A DNA stretch of 64,000 bases from an uncultured Lachnospiraceae bacterium (lineage in GTDB: Bacteria > Bacillota > Clostridia > Lachnospirales > Lachnospiraceae). The DNA is taken from assembly GCA_902776305.1 (NCBI GenBank), contig CACYPS010000009.1, positions 1 to 64,000 on the forward strand. The letters are read 5' to 3'. The notes under the pieces are model-generated. The model made no database searches. It saw only the letters and a list, made by a program, of their open reading frames with translations, and was not told the DNA's origin. Below are positions 1-9,246 of this stretch, piece by piece. Numbering within the stretch: position 1 is the first letter of the stretch; each line of letters starts with the position of its first letter. Both the position numbers and the translations under genes were made by a program.

Positions 1-114
1 TAAGCAGGAGGCGTATCCGCAGGTGCGTGAGTCCGGCCGCCTAAAGCGGCCCTGCGGCGAGAGCCGCATATGGAAGCACGTGGATTTATCCATGTGAGCC
101 TTCACAGGGATCAT
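1..114 (-). CDS. Partial CDS, N-terminus only, unknown function
   Basis: The minus strand carries an AGGAGGTG ribosome site (about 127-135) a dozen bases before an ATG at 114. The frame stays open for 38 codons to the window edge. The visible peptide has three cysteines and many Arg/Pro residues and matches no family I recognise. A second in-frame Met (codon 8) could be the true start. It follows the P-loop protein at 140-877 closely, so the two probably form one transcription unit. The body of the gene lies outside the window. Confidence 0.45.
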   Translation of the reverse strand, partial: MIPVKAHMDKSTCFHMRLSPQGRFRRPDSRTCGYASCL

Positions 115-139
115 TGGTTTGGATTTCACCTCCTTATTT

Positions 140-877
140 TTACACTTTCTTGTCCAGATATGTCTGTCGCATGTAGAGCCCGATGGGGAAGATTTCCATG
201 GATGCATCTGCCGTATCGTCTTCCTCCAATTCACGGGCTATCTCCGCGCTGCAGCAGGCGCAAAGGACCGGGAGATCGCTCTCGGCGCCGACTTCGCAGG
301 CAAATGCGTAGCCCTCCTTTACGTCCTCTGCCGTGGTCTCACGAATAAAATGGCTGTTGGAAACAAGACCTGTCACGGTGAGCCCGGTCGTGGCCTCAAT
401 CGCTTTTATTTCTTCAAGGTTTTTTTCAACCGTGTCGGTGCCGGGACGGTTCTTGTTGACCACGTAGAGCATGCGGTATTCACCGCCGAAGTGCTTGCGG
501 AACTGGTTGAGGATCATGGCACCTGTGTTGTTTCCGCCGGTGTCCATGATGACATGGCAGTCGGGGTTCTGAACAGGGGCGAGAATGGCCGGGTCGAGTG
601 TCTGAAGCTCCGAGCCGTTGCGGCCGTGGTACGGGTCGGAGTAGACCCGGATTCCTATGCTCTCCATTTCTTCCGTGAGTTCACGGCTCCGGAAGTAGGG
701 ATTCTCAAGGTCGAGATCGCAGAGAGCGAGAGACGGCAGGTCGGCGACGCCTTCATCGCGCATCGCCGCGAGGGCGAAGGCAAGGGAGACGGAAAATTCG
801 GTTTTTCCGCTGCCGAAGTGTCCGGTCACGAGGATGATGCGGGGACCGGTGGCTATACTTTTCAGGAAGTTTTTCAT
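140..877 (-). CDS. P-loop NTPase, CobQ/MinD-like ATP-binding protein
   Basis: A predicted cytoplasmic nucleotide-binding protein of about 245 residues. Near the N-terminus it has a Walker A loop, GHFGSGKTE (residues about 16-24). A DLDLENPYFRS segment about 35 residues later resembles the deviant Walker regions of the SIMIBI (MinD/CobB) class, and a DTGGN motif lies mid-protein. The frame is open upstream to 958, but the ATG at 877 is preceded by GAGGAAAT, so the shorter start is chosen. A TTGACA/GATAAT promoter lies upstream. The substrate or partner is not evident from this sequence. Confidence 0.8.
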   Translation of the reverse strand: MKNFLKSIATGPRIILVTGHFGSGKTEFSVSLAFALAAMRDEGVADLPSLALCDLDLENPYFRSRELTEEMESIGIRVYSDPYHGRNGSELQTLDPAILAPVQNPDCHVIMDTGGNNTGAMILNQFRKHFGGEYRMLYVVNKNRPGTDTVEKNLEEIKAIEATTGLTVTGLVSNSHFIRETTAEDVKEGYAFACEVGAESDLPVLCACCSAEIARELEEDDTADASMEIFPIGLYMRQTYLDKKV

Positions 878-968
878 GTTTGATTTCCTCGTATTGTGAC
901 GCAAATGCTGAGCTTTGTTCGCGCGTGTCAGAAGTTTTTTTCGCATATGTATATACATTTATGAATTT

Positions 969-997
969 ATTATCTGAGACCAAGGTGAGGTTGTCAA
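969..997 (-). promoter_or_regulatory. Sigma-A promoter for the P-loop gene
   Basis: Read on the minus strand: TTGACA (992-997), a 17-base spacer, then GATAAT (969-974), about 90 bases ahead of the start at 877. It lies back to back with the T-box promoter at 1043. Confidence 0.75.
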
Positions 998-1042
998 GAA
1001 AAGTAATCGAACAGGAGTTGTCACGGCAAAGCAAAAAAAATG

Positions 1043-1071
1043 TTGACACCCCATATGTTATCTGTTACAAT
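1043..1071 (+). promoter_or_regulatory. Strong sigma-A promoter of the T-box operon
   Basis: Perfect TTGACA (1043-1048), a 17-base spacer and TACAAT (1066-1071). Transcription would start near 1078, just before the T-box leader. Confidence 0.9.
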
Positions 1072-1094
1072 TCTTTTCAGCGTTAAAGTACGAA

Positions 1095-1375
1095 AACACA
1101 TACAAAGACTGTGACGAAGACGATCGGAAACACTCCGGAGTACAGAGAACCTGTCATAGCTGAGAGCAGGGTGAAGGAATTTCCAATGATTATCACTTCC
1201 GAGTCGGAGCGCTGAGCGGCACTTGCCGTTAGGTACTCCCGCGAAGGCTGCGTTAGTGCCCGGGACTTGATGGAGTCCGTTGAGAGGCGCCGCACGGCGC
1301 AATTTGAGTGGTACCGCGAGCATGTTTATTATGCCCGTCTCAAAGAATCCTTTGGGACGGGTTTTTATTTTTTAA
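1095..1375 (+). promoter_or_regulatory. T-box leader, isoleucine specifier (ATC)
   Basis: This is a tRNA-sensing leader that allows readthrough when the matching tRNA is uncharged. The T-box core GAGTGGTACCGCGA (1306-1319) is diagnostic. Upstream lie stem I elements, including GAGTACAGAGAA near 1139. The specifier region reads ATC-A-CTTCCGAG, which aligns with TGG-G-CTTCCGAG of the tryptophan T-box in this same window. That makes the specifier ATC (1192-1194), isoleucine; the preceding triplet ATT is also Ile. TTTGAG (1303-1308) can pair with CTCAAA (1339-1344) as the antiterminator, competing with the terminator at 1334-1361. Confidence 0.9.
1334..1368 (+). terminator. T-box-controlled intrinsic terminator
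   Basis: A 12-bp stem (1334-1345 with 1350-1361, one G-U pair) with loop AATC, followed by a T-rich tract. It is the off state of the isoleucine T-box. Confidence 0.9.
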
Positions 1376-1459
1376 TTATTCAGCACCCCATTCGCAGGCG
1401 CTTCGCGCCTCGCTCATGTTGAATAGTTATATATTTTCTAAAAATGAGGAGGTAGCAAA

Positions 1460-3781
1460 ATGCCTACAAACGCAGCACACCAGCGAGCAGCAAGCGACAT
1501 GGAAAAGGAAGTCGCCAGCCGTATCATGGCGCTTCGTGTCGACAGTGGTTACACACAGGAGCAAATGGCGGATATGACCGGTTTCTCCCTCACGGATTAC
1601 ATCGATTATGAGGGCGGAAGAGCTGATCTGCCGTTCTCGTTCATTCATAAATGCGCATCCGTATTCGACGTTGAAATCATGGAGCTTCTGGAAGGCCGTA
1701 CGCCCCTTCTGACGGGCTATACTCTGACACGCGCAGGCGGTGGACAGCTCACCTCGCAGGAGCCGGGTGTTCTGATCAAGAATATGGCCCCGCTCTTCAA
1801 GGACAGAATTGCAGACCCTTACTTCGTTGTCTACAACTATGATGAGGCACAGCAGCACGAGCCGATCGAGCAGGTCACACATCCCGGTCAGGAATTCGAC
1901 TATGTCCTTGAGGGATCCATGAAGATCAAGATCAAGGATAATGAGGAAATCCTCCATGCCGGCGACAGCATTTTCTATAACTCCTCCAATCCTCACGGCA
2001 TCATCGCAGTCGGTGGGCAGGATGTCCGCTTCCTGGCTATCGTCCTTCCCGAGGAAGGAGCCGAGGTGGAATGGGAAAAAGGCCGCCTGAGATCCAAGGT
2101 TCCGGCCGATGTGATCCAGAAGGAGGTCTCACCGTCCGCACTGAGCGCCCCGAACTTTGTCTCGAACTTTGTCTCGGTCAAAGAGCGCGAGGACGGCTAT
2201 CCGGAGAGCGTTACGTTCAAGAATACGGAGAAGTTCAACTTTGCATTTGACGTTGTAGATGCGATCGCCGAGAAGGAGCCGGATCGTCTCTGCATGATCC
2301 ATTTGGATAAGAACAAATTCGAGCGCCGATTCACATTCCTTGAAATGAAGAAAATGAGCGCGCGTGCTGCGAACTACTTTAAGGCACAGGGCATCAAGAA
2401 GGGTGACAGCGTAATGCTCCTCCTTCGCAGGAACTGGGAGTTCTGGCCGATCATCGTCGGCCTTCATAAACTGGGCGCCGTTGCAATCCCGGCAACGGAT
2501 CAGCTGAAGCAGAAGGATCTGGAATATCGTTTCCAGACCGCCAATGTCAAGGCAGTCTGCTGCAACGCGGAGACAGCTTGTATTGAAGAAGTCGAGAAGG
2601 CAATGGTCAACTGCCCGTCGGTCGAGCATCTCTTCACGACGGCGGGAAGACGTGAGGGCTGGCATTCATTTGACGATGAATACGAGATGTATTCCAGCCG
2701 CTACCGCCGCACAGGCGAGTCCATCAAGGGCAATGACAAGATGCTGATGCTGTTCTCGTCCGGAACTTCGGGATATCCGAAGGCGGTCGTTCACAGCTGC
2801 AAATACGCCCTCGGCCACTTTGTCACCGCCCGCTACTGGCAGTGTGTACATGCAGAAGGACTTCATCTGACAATCTCCGACACCGGCTGGGGCAAGGCTC
2901 TCTGGGGCAAGCTGTACGGACAGTGGATGAACGGCGGAGCAACATTTGTCTACGATTTCGACCGTTTCCACGCCGACGATATCCTGCCGCTGTTCGCGCA
3001 GTATAAGATCACGACATTCTGCGCACCGCCGACGATGTACCGCTTCTTTATTAAGGAAGATCTCAGCAAATACGATCTCTCCTCCATCCGCCACGCAAGC
3101 ATCGCGGGTGAGGCGATGAATCCGGAGGTCTTCACACGCTTCCGCGAGGCGACAGGCATCTCCATCATGGAAGGCTTCGGCCAGACAGAGACCACTCTTA
3201 CCGTCGGAAACTTTATCGGCATGACGCCTAAGCCGGGTTCGATGGGCAAGCCGAGCCCGATGTACAAGGTAGCGCTTCTGGACCCGGACGGCAAGGAAGT
3301 TAATGTCGGTGAATCCGGTGAGGTCTGTGTACGTTACGGTGGCGGCGAACCGTGCGGACTGTTCAAAGAGTACCTTAATAATCGTGAAGCGACCGACGCA
3401 TGCAAGCGTGACGGCTGGTATCACACCGGAGACCTTGCATGGAAGGATGAGGACGGTTACTTCTGGTATGTGGGACGTACGGATGACATCATCAAGTCCT
3501 CCGGATACCGCATCGGACCGTTCGAGATCGAGAGCGTTATCATGGAACTTCCGTATGTTCTGGAGTGCGGCGTATCTGCCGAGAAGGACGATATCCGCGG
3601 TCAGGTCGTCAAGGCAAGTATTGTCCTTGTGAAGGGTACGGAAGGAACCGAGGAACTCAAGAAAGAGATCCAGAATTATGTCAAGAAGCGCACCGCTCCT
3701 TACAAGTATCCGAGAATAGTTGTATTTAAGAGCGAGTTGCCGAAGACAATCAGTGGAAAAATCATTCGCAATCAGCTATAA
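1460..3781 (+). CDS. XRE-cupin-acyl-CoA synthetase (AMP-forming) fusion
   Basis: A 773-residue fusion. Residues about 15-75 are an XRE helix-turn-helix; about 115-190 a cupin (HPGQEFDYVLEGSM, SSNPHG); about 230 onward an AMP-forming acyl-CoA synthetase. The ligase has the A3 loop FSSGTSGYPKAVVHS, GFGQTETT, YHTGDLAW, GRTDDIIKSSGYR and the C-terminal catalytic lysine in PKTISGKI. Expected chemistry is acid + ATP + CoA to acyl-CoA; the family has medium- and short-chain acid members. GAGGAGG eight bases upstream supports the ATG. It sits first behind an isoleucine T-box and ahead of a VOR-type oxidoreductase, so 2-methylbutyrate or similar branched acids are inferred substrates. Whether the HTH binds DNA is unknown. 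Confidence 0.9.
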   Translation: MPTNAAHQRAASDMEKEVASRIMALRVDSGYTQEQMADMTGFSLTDYIDYEGGRADLPFSFIHKCASVFDVEIMELLEGRTPLLTGYTLTRAGGGQLTSQEPGVLIKNMAPLFKDRIADPYFVVYNYDEAQQHEPIEQVTHPGQEFDYVLEGSMKIKIKDNEEILHAGDSIFYNSSNPHGIIAVGGQDVRFLAIVLPEEGAEVEWEKGRLRSKVPADVIQKEVSPSALSAPNFVSNFVSVKEREDGYPESVTFKNTEKFNFAFDVVDAIAEKEPDRLCMIHLDKNKFERRFTFLEMKKMSARAANYFKAQGIKKGDSVMLLLRRNWEFWPIIVGLHKLGAVAIPATDQLKQKDLEYRFQTANVKAVCCNAETACIEEVEKAMVNCPSVEHLFTTAGRREGWHSFDDEYEMYSSRYRRTGESIKGNDKMLMLFSSGTSGYPKAVVHSCKYALGHFVTARYWQCVHAEGLHLTISDTGWGKALWGKLYGQWMNGGATFVYDFDRFHADDILPLFAQYKITTFCAPPTMYRFFIKEDLSKYDLSSIRHASIAGEAMNPEVFTRFREATGISIMEGFGQTETTLTVGNFIGMTPKPGSMGKPSPMYKVALLDPDGKEVNVGESGEVCVRYGGGEPCGLFKEYLNNREATDACKRDGWYHTGDLAWKDEDGYFWYVGRTDDIIKSSGYRIGPFEIESVIMELPYVLECGVSAEKDDIRGQVVKASIVLVKGTEGTEELKKEIQNYVKKRTAPYKYPRIVVFKSELPKTISGKIIRNQL

Positions 3782-3809
3782 TGTGTCGTTGGACGATGCG
3801 TAACGAACA

Positions 3810-3837
3810 CCCTGACATGCGAAATTGCATGTCAGGG
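3810..3837 (+). terminator. Intergenic hairpin between ligase and ferredoxin
   Basis: An 11-bp perfect stem (3810-3820 with 3827-3837), then only TTTCTG. The weak T-run suggests a partial terminator or an mRNA-processing or stability hairpin rather than a full stop, since the oxidoreductase genes follow without a visible new promoter. Confidence 0.5.
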
Positions 3838-3875
3838 TTTCTGCCGCGATGAATCAATAAAGGAGAGACATGAAA

Positions 3876-4106
3876 ATGAAGAAAAGATTCAAGGTTGTTT
3901 TCAACCGGGAAAAATGCAAGGGCTGCGAGCTCTGCATCAATTTCTGTCCAAAGAAAATTCTTGCTCTGGATCCGGAAGTGAACGCCAGGGGATATCATCC
4001 CGCAGGTATCACTGATCAGGAAAGCTGCATCGGCTGCGCAAGCTGCGCCACGATGTGTCCGGATTATTGCATCAGCATTTATCAGTTAGAGGAGGGTGAG
4101 TCATGA
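3876..4106 (+). CDS. 2-oxoacid oxidoreductase delta subunit, 2x[4Fe-4S] ferredoxin
   Basis: A small ferredoxin subunit of about 76 residues with two cluster motifs, CKGCELCINFCP and CIGCASCATMCP. It passes electrons between the thiamine-dependent catalytic subunits and free ferredoxin. Two ATGs are possible (3870, 3876). AGGAGA at 3861 is nine bases from the second and only about three from the first, so 3876 is chosen. Its stop overlaps the start of the alpha subunit (ATGA), indicating translational coupling. Confidence 0.9.
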   Translation: MKKRFKVVFNREKCKGCELCINFCPKKILALDPEVNARGYHPAGITDQESCIGCASCATMCPDYCISIYQLEEGES

Positions 4107-5182
4107 GCAGAGTCCTGATGAAAGGTAATGAGGCATTTGCGGAAGCGGCGATCCGCGCAGGCGTCAAATGTTATTTCGGCTACCCCATCACGCCGCAGAA
4201 TGAAATCCCCGAGTATATGAGTCACGAGCTCCCGAAGGCCGGCGGCGCTTTTATCCAGGCTGAGTCCGAGCTGGCTGCCATCAATATGGCGTTCGGAGCA
4301 TCGGCGAGCGGCGGAAGAGTTTTCATTTCCACAAGTTCACCGGGTCTCGCGCTGATGCAGGAAGGTATAGGCTTCATTGCATCCTGCGAAGTACCGCTCG
4401 TTATCTTAAATGTTTCCCGCGGCGGCCCCGGCGTCGGCGGTATCCAGCCGGGACAGGCAGATTATCTGCAGGTCACCCGCGGCGGTTATAACGGCGACGT
4501 GAAGGTGCCGGTATTTGCACCGTCCAGCATTCAGGAGTGCGCAAACCTCATTTACGAATGCTTCGACATCGCTGATGAGTACAGAAATCCGGTCGTCATC
4601 CTGGCAGACGGTATGCTGGGACAGATGATGGAGCCGGTCGAGCTGCCGGAAGCAAGAGGCATCACGCCGGTCGAGAAGATCAATGATGAAAGACCGTGGG
4701 CAATCACGGGTACAGATAATCATCCGGAGAGAAACGTTGTCTATTCACTGCGTCTTGATCCGCAGGTCCTTGAGAACCATTGCTTCGATATGTTCGAGAA
4801 GTATGCAAAGGCCGAGAAGGAACTCGTCCGTTGGACAGATCAGGGACTTGAGGATGCCGAGATCGTATTTGTCGCATTCGGAACCATGTCAAGACTCTGC
4901 GTCGAGGCTATCGAGCTTCTTGAGGAGCGCGGAATCAAGGCAGGTCTCATTCGCCCGATTTCGCTGTGGCCGTATCCGAACGCAGCATTTGACAAGATCG
5001 GAAAGAACTGCAAGGTCGTTATCTCCACGGAGCTCTCCATGGGACAGATGATCACGGACGTTAAGACGGCAGTTCAGGGCCGCTGGCCGGTAAGCCTCAT
5101 CAACCGTACAGGCGGTATGGTCCCGTCATCCATTGAGATTGCGGACCGCGCGGAAAAAGCATTAAAGGAGGCGACGAAATGA
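4103..5182 (+). CDS. vorB: 2-oxoacid:ferredoxin oxidoreductase alpha subunit, VorB type
   Basis: The alpha (pyrimidine-binding) subunit of a four-subunit 2-oxoacid:ferredoxin oxidoreductase; 359 residues, close to family length. Recognisable blocks are LMKGNEAFAEAAIRAG, FGYPITPQNEIPEY, the QAESELAAINMAFGA segment, SRGGPGVGGIQPGQADY and ADGMLGQMMEP, in the pattern of the branched-chain (VOR) group rather than pyruvate enzymes. The reaction is 2-oxoacid + CoA + oxidised ferredoxin to acyl-CoA + CO2 + reduced ferredoxin, reversible. It overlaps both neighbours by ATGA. Substrate class is inferred from family resemblance plus the Ile T-box; a general KOR activity cannot be excluded. Confidence 0.88.
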   Translation: MSRVLMKGNEAFAEAAIRAGVKCYFGYPITPQNEIPEYMSHELPKAGGAFIQAESELAAINMAFGASASGGRVFISTSSPGLALMQEGIGFIASCEVPLVILNVSRGGPGVGGIQPGQADYLQVTRGGYNGDVKVPVFAPSSIQECANLIYECFDIADEYRNPVVILADGMLGQMMEPVELPEARGITPVEKINDERPWAITGTDNHPERNVVYSLRLDPQVLENHCFDMFEKYAKAEKELVRWTDQGLEDAEIVFVAFGTMSRLCVEAIELLEERGIKAGLIRPISLWPYPNAAFDKIGKNCKVVISTELSMGQMITDVKTAVQGRWPVSLINRTGGMVPSSIEIADRAEKALKEATK

Positions 5183-5922
5183 AAACAGTATTTGAGCCAA
5201 CCAAGGGTATGATCCCTGTCGATACATCCTACTGTCCGGGCTGCGGACACGGTATCGCACATCGAATTATCATGGAGTGCCTCGAGGAGAGAGGATCTCT
5301 CGGCAATACGATCGGCGTCGTGCCGATCGGCTGCGCGATCAATGCGCATCATTTCATGAACGTCGATATGTGCGAGTCCACACACGGACGCGCTCCGGCG
5401 ATTGCTGCCGGCATCCGCCGCGTGCACCCGGATCAGGTCGTCTTTACATATCAGGGCGACGGTGACCTTGCCTCCATCGGTACCGCTGAGATCATTCATG
5501 CGGCACACCGTGGCGAGAAATTTACGACTTTCTTCATTAATAATGCAATTTACGGTATGACAGGCGGACAAATGGCACCGACGACTCTCATCGGTCAGAA
5601 GACCACAACATCCGTGAACGGCCGTACAGTAGAGCAGGCAGGTCTGCCGCTCCGTATGTGCGAGATTCTTTCCCAGATCGACTGCGCGGTATTTGTTGAG
5701 CGCGTCATGCTGAACAACCCGGCAAATGTCCGCAAAGCAAAGGCAGCGGTCAAGAAGGCTCTGGATATTCAGGATGCCCGCCTCGGATTTACATTTGTAG
5801 AATTCCTTTCTTCGTGTCCCACCAACTGGGGTCTCGCTCCGAAGGACGCTCTGAACTATGTGGGGCAGAACATGGCCGATTATTATCCGGTCAGAAATTT
5901 CAAGACACCGGAGGGATTTTAA
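5179..5922 (+). CDS. 2-oxoacid:ferredoxin oxidoreductase beta subunit (TPP-binding)
   Basis: The thiamine-pyrophosphate-binding beta subunit, 247 residues. It shows the N-terminal CPGCGHG cysteine motif and the TPP/Mg loop YQGDGDLASIG followed by NNAIYGMTGGQ. With the alpha subunit it forms the active site that cleaves or carboxylates 2-oxoacids. An AAGGAGG site inside the end of the alpha gene and the ATGA overlap fix the start. The gamma gene starts two bases after its stop codon. Confidence 0.92.
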   Translation: MKTVFEPTKGMIPVDTSYCPGCGHGIAHRIIMECLEERGSLGNTIGVVPIGCAINAHHFMNVDMCESTHGRAPAIAAGIRRVHPDQVVFTYQGDGDLASIGTAEIIHAAHRGEKFTTFFINNAIYGMTGGQMAPTTLIGQKTTTSVNGRTVEQAGLPLRMCEILSQIDCAVFVERVMLNNPANVRKAKAAVKKALDIQDARLGFTFVEFLSSCPTNWGLAPKDALNYVGQNMADYYPVRNFKTPEGF

Positions 5923-5923
5923 T

Positions 5924-6451
5924 ATGAAGAAAAAACTGTTTTTTGCCGGCGCAGGCGGACAGGGTGCCCTTGCAATCGGTCAGATGATCGCCAAAGCGGC
6001 AATGGAAGAAGGACTTGAAGTAACATGGCTGCCGTCTTACGGCCCGGAAATGCGCGGCGGCACAGCCAACTGCACCGTGGTCGTTTCCGATCGTGCGATC
6101 AGCTGCCCGCTGATCAACGAGGCAGATGTGCTCGTAGTTATGAATCTGCCGTCTCTGACAAAGTTCCAGTCGATGGTGGTTCCGGGAGGCAAGATCTTTA
6201 TCAACAGTTCTCTCGTTCCGGTGACCTCCGACCGCAAGGACTGCGATGTGTTCGAGATTCCGTGTAACGATATCGCTCATGATCTCGGCAACGAGAGAGC
6301 GTCCAACATCGTCATGCTGAGCGCGATCCTGAAGGAGACAGGAATCGTGAAAGAGGAGACAGTGCGCGAGCAGATCGAGAAGATGTTCTCAGGCCGCAAG
6401 GCTAAATTCCTTCCGGCGAATTTGGCAGCGTTGAAGACATATCTTGATTAA
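5924..6451 (+). CDS. 2-oxoacid:ferredoxin oxidoreductase gamma subunit
   Basis: The gamma (CoA-associated) subunit, 175 residues. It begins with a glycine-rich Rossmann-like loop, FAGAGGQGALAIGQ, followed by SYGPEMRGGTANC, both hallmarks of this subunit family. The longer frame from 5858 is rejected because GGAGGG sits nine bases before the ATG at 5924. It is the last gene before a strong terminator, completing a ligase-delta-alpha-beta-gamma operon. Confidence 0.92.
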   Translation: MKKKLFFAGAGGQGALAIGQMIAKAAMEEGLEVTWLPSYGPEMRGGTANCTVVVSDRAISCPLINEADVLVVMNLPSLTKFQSMVVPGGKIFINSSLVPVTSDRKDCDVFEIPCNDIAHDLGNERASNIVMLSAILKETGIVKEETVREQIEKMFSGRKAKFLPANLAALKTYLD

Positions 6452-6465
6452 ATAAGTATAAATAC

Positions 6466-6497
6466 AACCCCGGCCGGGAGGCCGGGGTTTCGCTTTT
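6466..6497 (+). terminator. Terminator of the VOR operon
   Basis: AACCCCGGCC (6466-6475) pairs with the matching arm (6481-6489) across GGGAG and is followed by TTCGCTTTTTT. A strong GC stem. Confidence 0.88.
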
Positions 6498-6542
6498 TTG
6501 CACAAAAATGCTTTAGATATATGATTATTTCTCGTTTTGTTG

Positions 6543-6548
6543 TATAAT
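6543..6548 (+). promoter_or_regulatory. Candidate -10 box for the glycosidase gene
   Basis: TATAAT at 6543-6548 has no convincing -35 at 16-18 bases, so an activator may be needed. The remaining leader (6549-6703) has no recognisable antiterminator or riboswitch. Confidence 0.4.
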
Positions 6549-6676
6549 GAATATGTTTATGCGATAGTGAAAGCCTGTGCATATTTAACAAAATTCAACA
6601 GAGTTTTCGAAGCATGAGAGCACGTGACAACAGGCATTAGGCAGATTTAGGCAGGAGAATTTGCCATTTTCATTGA

Positions 6677-8128
<1,452 letters not shown>

Positions 8129-8182
8129 AGCCCGTACTTTAAGGAGAAATTGCTAAAAGAAGTTGAAAAAAAAGCGATTCGT

Positions 8183-8212
8183 TTGTCACATTCCGCGTGA
8201 ATATGATATAAT
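8183..8212 (+). promoter_or_regulatory. Promoter of ptsH
   Basis: TTGTCA (8183-8188), an 18-base spacer and TATAAT (8207-8212), about 90 bases before the HPr start. Confidence 0.8.
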
Positions 8213-8302
8213 AATCCCTAACAGCGGAAAGGGAACATTTCGGCAGGATGCCGCGATGAAAAATACAAACCCGCAACAAAATGTAAAGGAGAACAGATAA
8301 CT

Positions 8303-8560
8303 ATGACATCATTCAAGTATGTAATCACAGATCCGGTTGGTATCCATGCTCGTCCGGCAGGCGCTCTCGTTAAGGAAATCAAGAAGTATGATTCCGATGT
8401 TAAGGTTCTTGCAAACGGCAAGTCTGCAGATGGCAAGAAGCTCATGAACCTCATGTCCCTCGGCGTAAAGCAGGGCAACGAGATCGAAGTTCAGGTTTCC
8501 GGCGGAGCAGAGGCTGACAACGCAGCAGCTCTGGAAGCTTTCCTTAAGGCTAATCTGTAA
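8303..8560 (+). CDS. ptsH: HPr phosphocarrier protein of the PTS
   Basis: HPr, 85 residues, the standard length. It shuttles phosphate from enzyme I to EIIA proteins. The active-site histidine is residue 15 in GIHARPAG. The second conserved region, where Firmicute HPr normally reads KSIMGVMSL with regulatory Ser46, here reads KKLMNLMSL: residue 46 is lysine. HPr kinase therefore could not phosphorylate this position in the usual way. AAAGGAG supports the start. It has its own promoter and terminator, so it is monocistronic. Confidence 0.95.
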   Translation: MTSFKYVITDPVGIHARPAGALVKEIKKYDSDVKVLANGKSADGKKLMNLMSLGVKQGNEIEVQVSGGAEADNAAALEAFLKANL

Positions 8561-8580
8561 TTAGAATTATACGCGAATGG

Positions 8581-8612
8581 AAGAGGATGTCGATTCGACA
8601 TCCTCTTTTTTA
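8581..8612 (+). terminator. Terminator of ptsH
   Basis: A 12-bp perfect stem (8581-8592 with 8596-8607), three-base loop, then a run of Ts to 8612. Confidence 0.92.
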
Positions 8613-8633
8613 AGTTATAGACTTTGTGCGCAC

Positions 8634-8678
8634 AAAAAAACACCATATATCGCAGATGATGTCCGCAATATATGGTGT
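8634..8678 (-). terminator. Terminator of the small membrane protein gene
   Basis: Inverted arms ACACCATATAT (8640-8650) and ATATATGGTGT (8668-8678), followed on the minus strand by seven Ts (8634-8640). Confidence 0.8.
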
Positions 8679-8715
8679 GATATATCTATTGGTATTGTCC
8701 CTGATTCGTAACGGC

Positions 8716-9093
8716 TTAAGCCTGTACGCCGAGGTACTTGGAGCTGTCGAAAGCGAGGATGCCTTCGCAGATCATCGGGAAGAAGAAGAGGCCGATAGCG
8801 AATCCTGTTCCCTTGCCGAAAGCCTTAGCCAGCTTGTATGCTGTAATGCCCATGGCGATGAAGTTTACGATCGGGATGAGAAGAAGCAGGCAGTAGAAGC
8901 CGTTGCCCCATGAGATCTCATACAGTGTAAAAATATTATAGAACGGAATCAGTGCCTTCCAGCTCGGTACGCCGGCTTTCTCGAAAAGCTTGTAGAGGAT
9001 TACTGCTGTGAGGACAAGAATTGCGACGCTGAATACGAGTGATGTCGTTGACGGCATAGACATTGAAAAATCAACATTATTGAGTGCTTCCAT
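8716..9093 (-). CDS. Small multispanning membrane protein, DUF5684-like
   Basis: About 125 residues with three to four hydrophobic segments: SLVFSVAILVLTAVILYKLF, FYCLLLLIPIVNFIAMGI and GTGFAIGLFFFPMICEGI. The central PSWKALIPFYNIFTLYEI block is typical of the DUF5684 family of small integral membrane proteins, whose function I do not know. The ATG at 9108 is possible, but GGGAGAAAA precedes the second Met, giving 9093. It is a single gene with its own terminator, convergent with ptsH. Confidence 0.75.
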   Translation of the reverse strand: MEALNNVDFSMSMPSTTSLVFSVAILVLTAVILYKLFEKAGVPSWKALIPFYNIFTLYEISWGNGFYCLLLLIPIVNFIAMGITAYKLAKAFGKGTGFAIGLFFFPMICEGILAFDSSKYLGVQA

Positions 9094-9246
9094 TTTATTT
9101 TCTCCCATTTTCTTTGTGTGTGTTTGTTCTATTTTGTTTACATATAGTTATACGGGGCAATAATAAAGAGGGCTAAAAATTCTTAAAGAAATTTTTCGAT
9201 AGTTTTCGATAGCAGTACAGTTACCAATCAAGGAGTATTACAGAGG

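Noticed and set aside
119-883. Plus-strand open frame opposite the P-loop gene
   Set aside because: The minus-strand gene has a Walker A motif, promoter and ribosome site; the plus frame has none of these.
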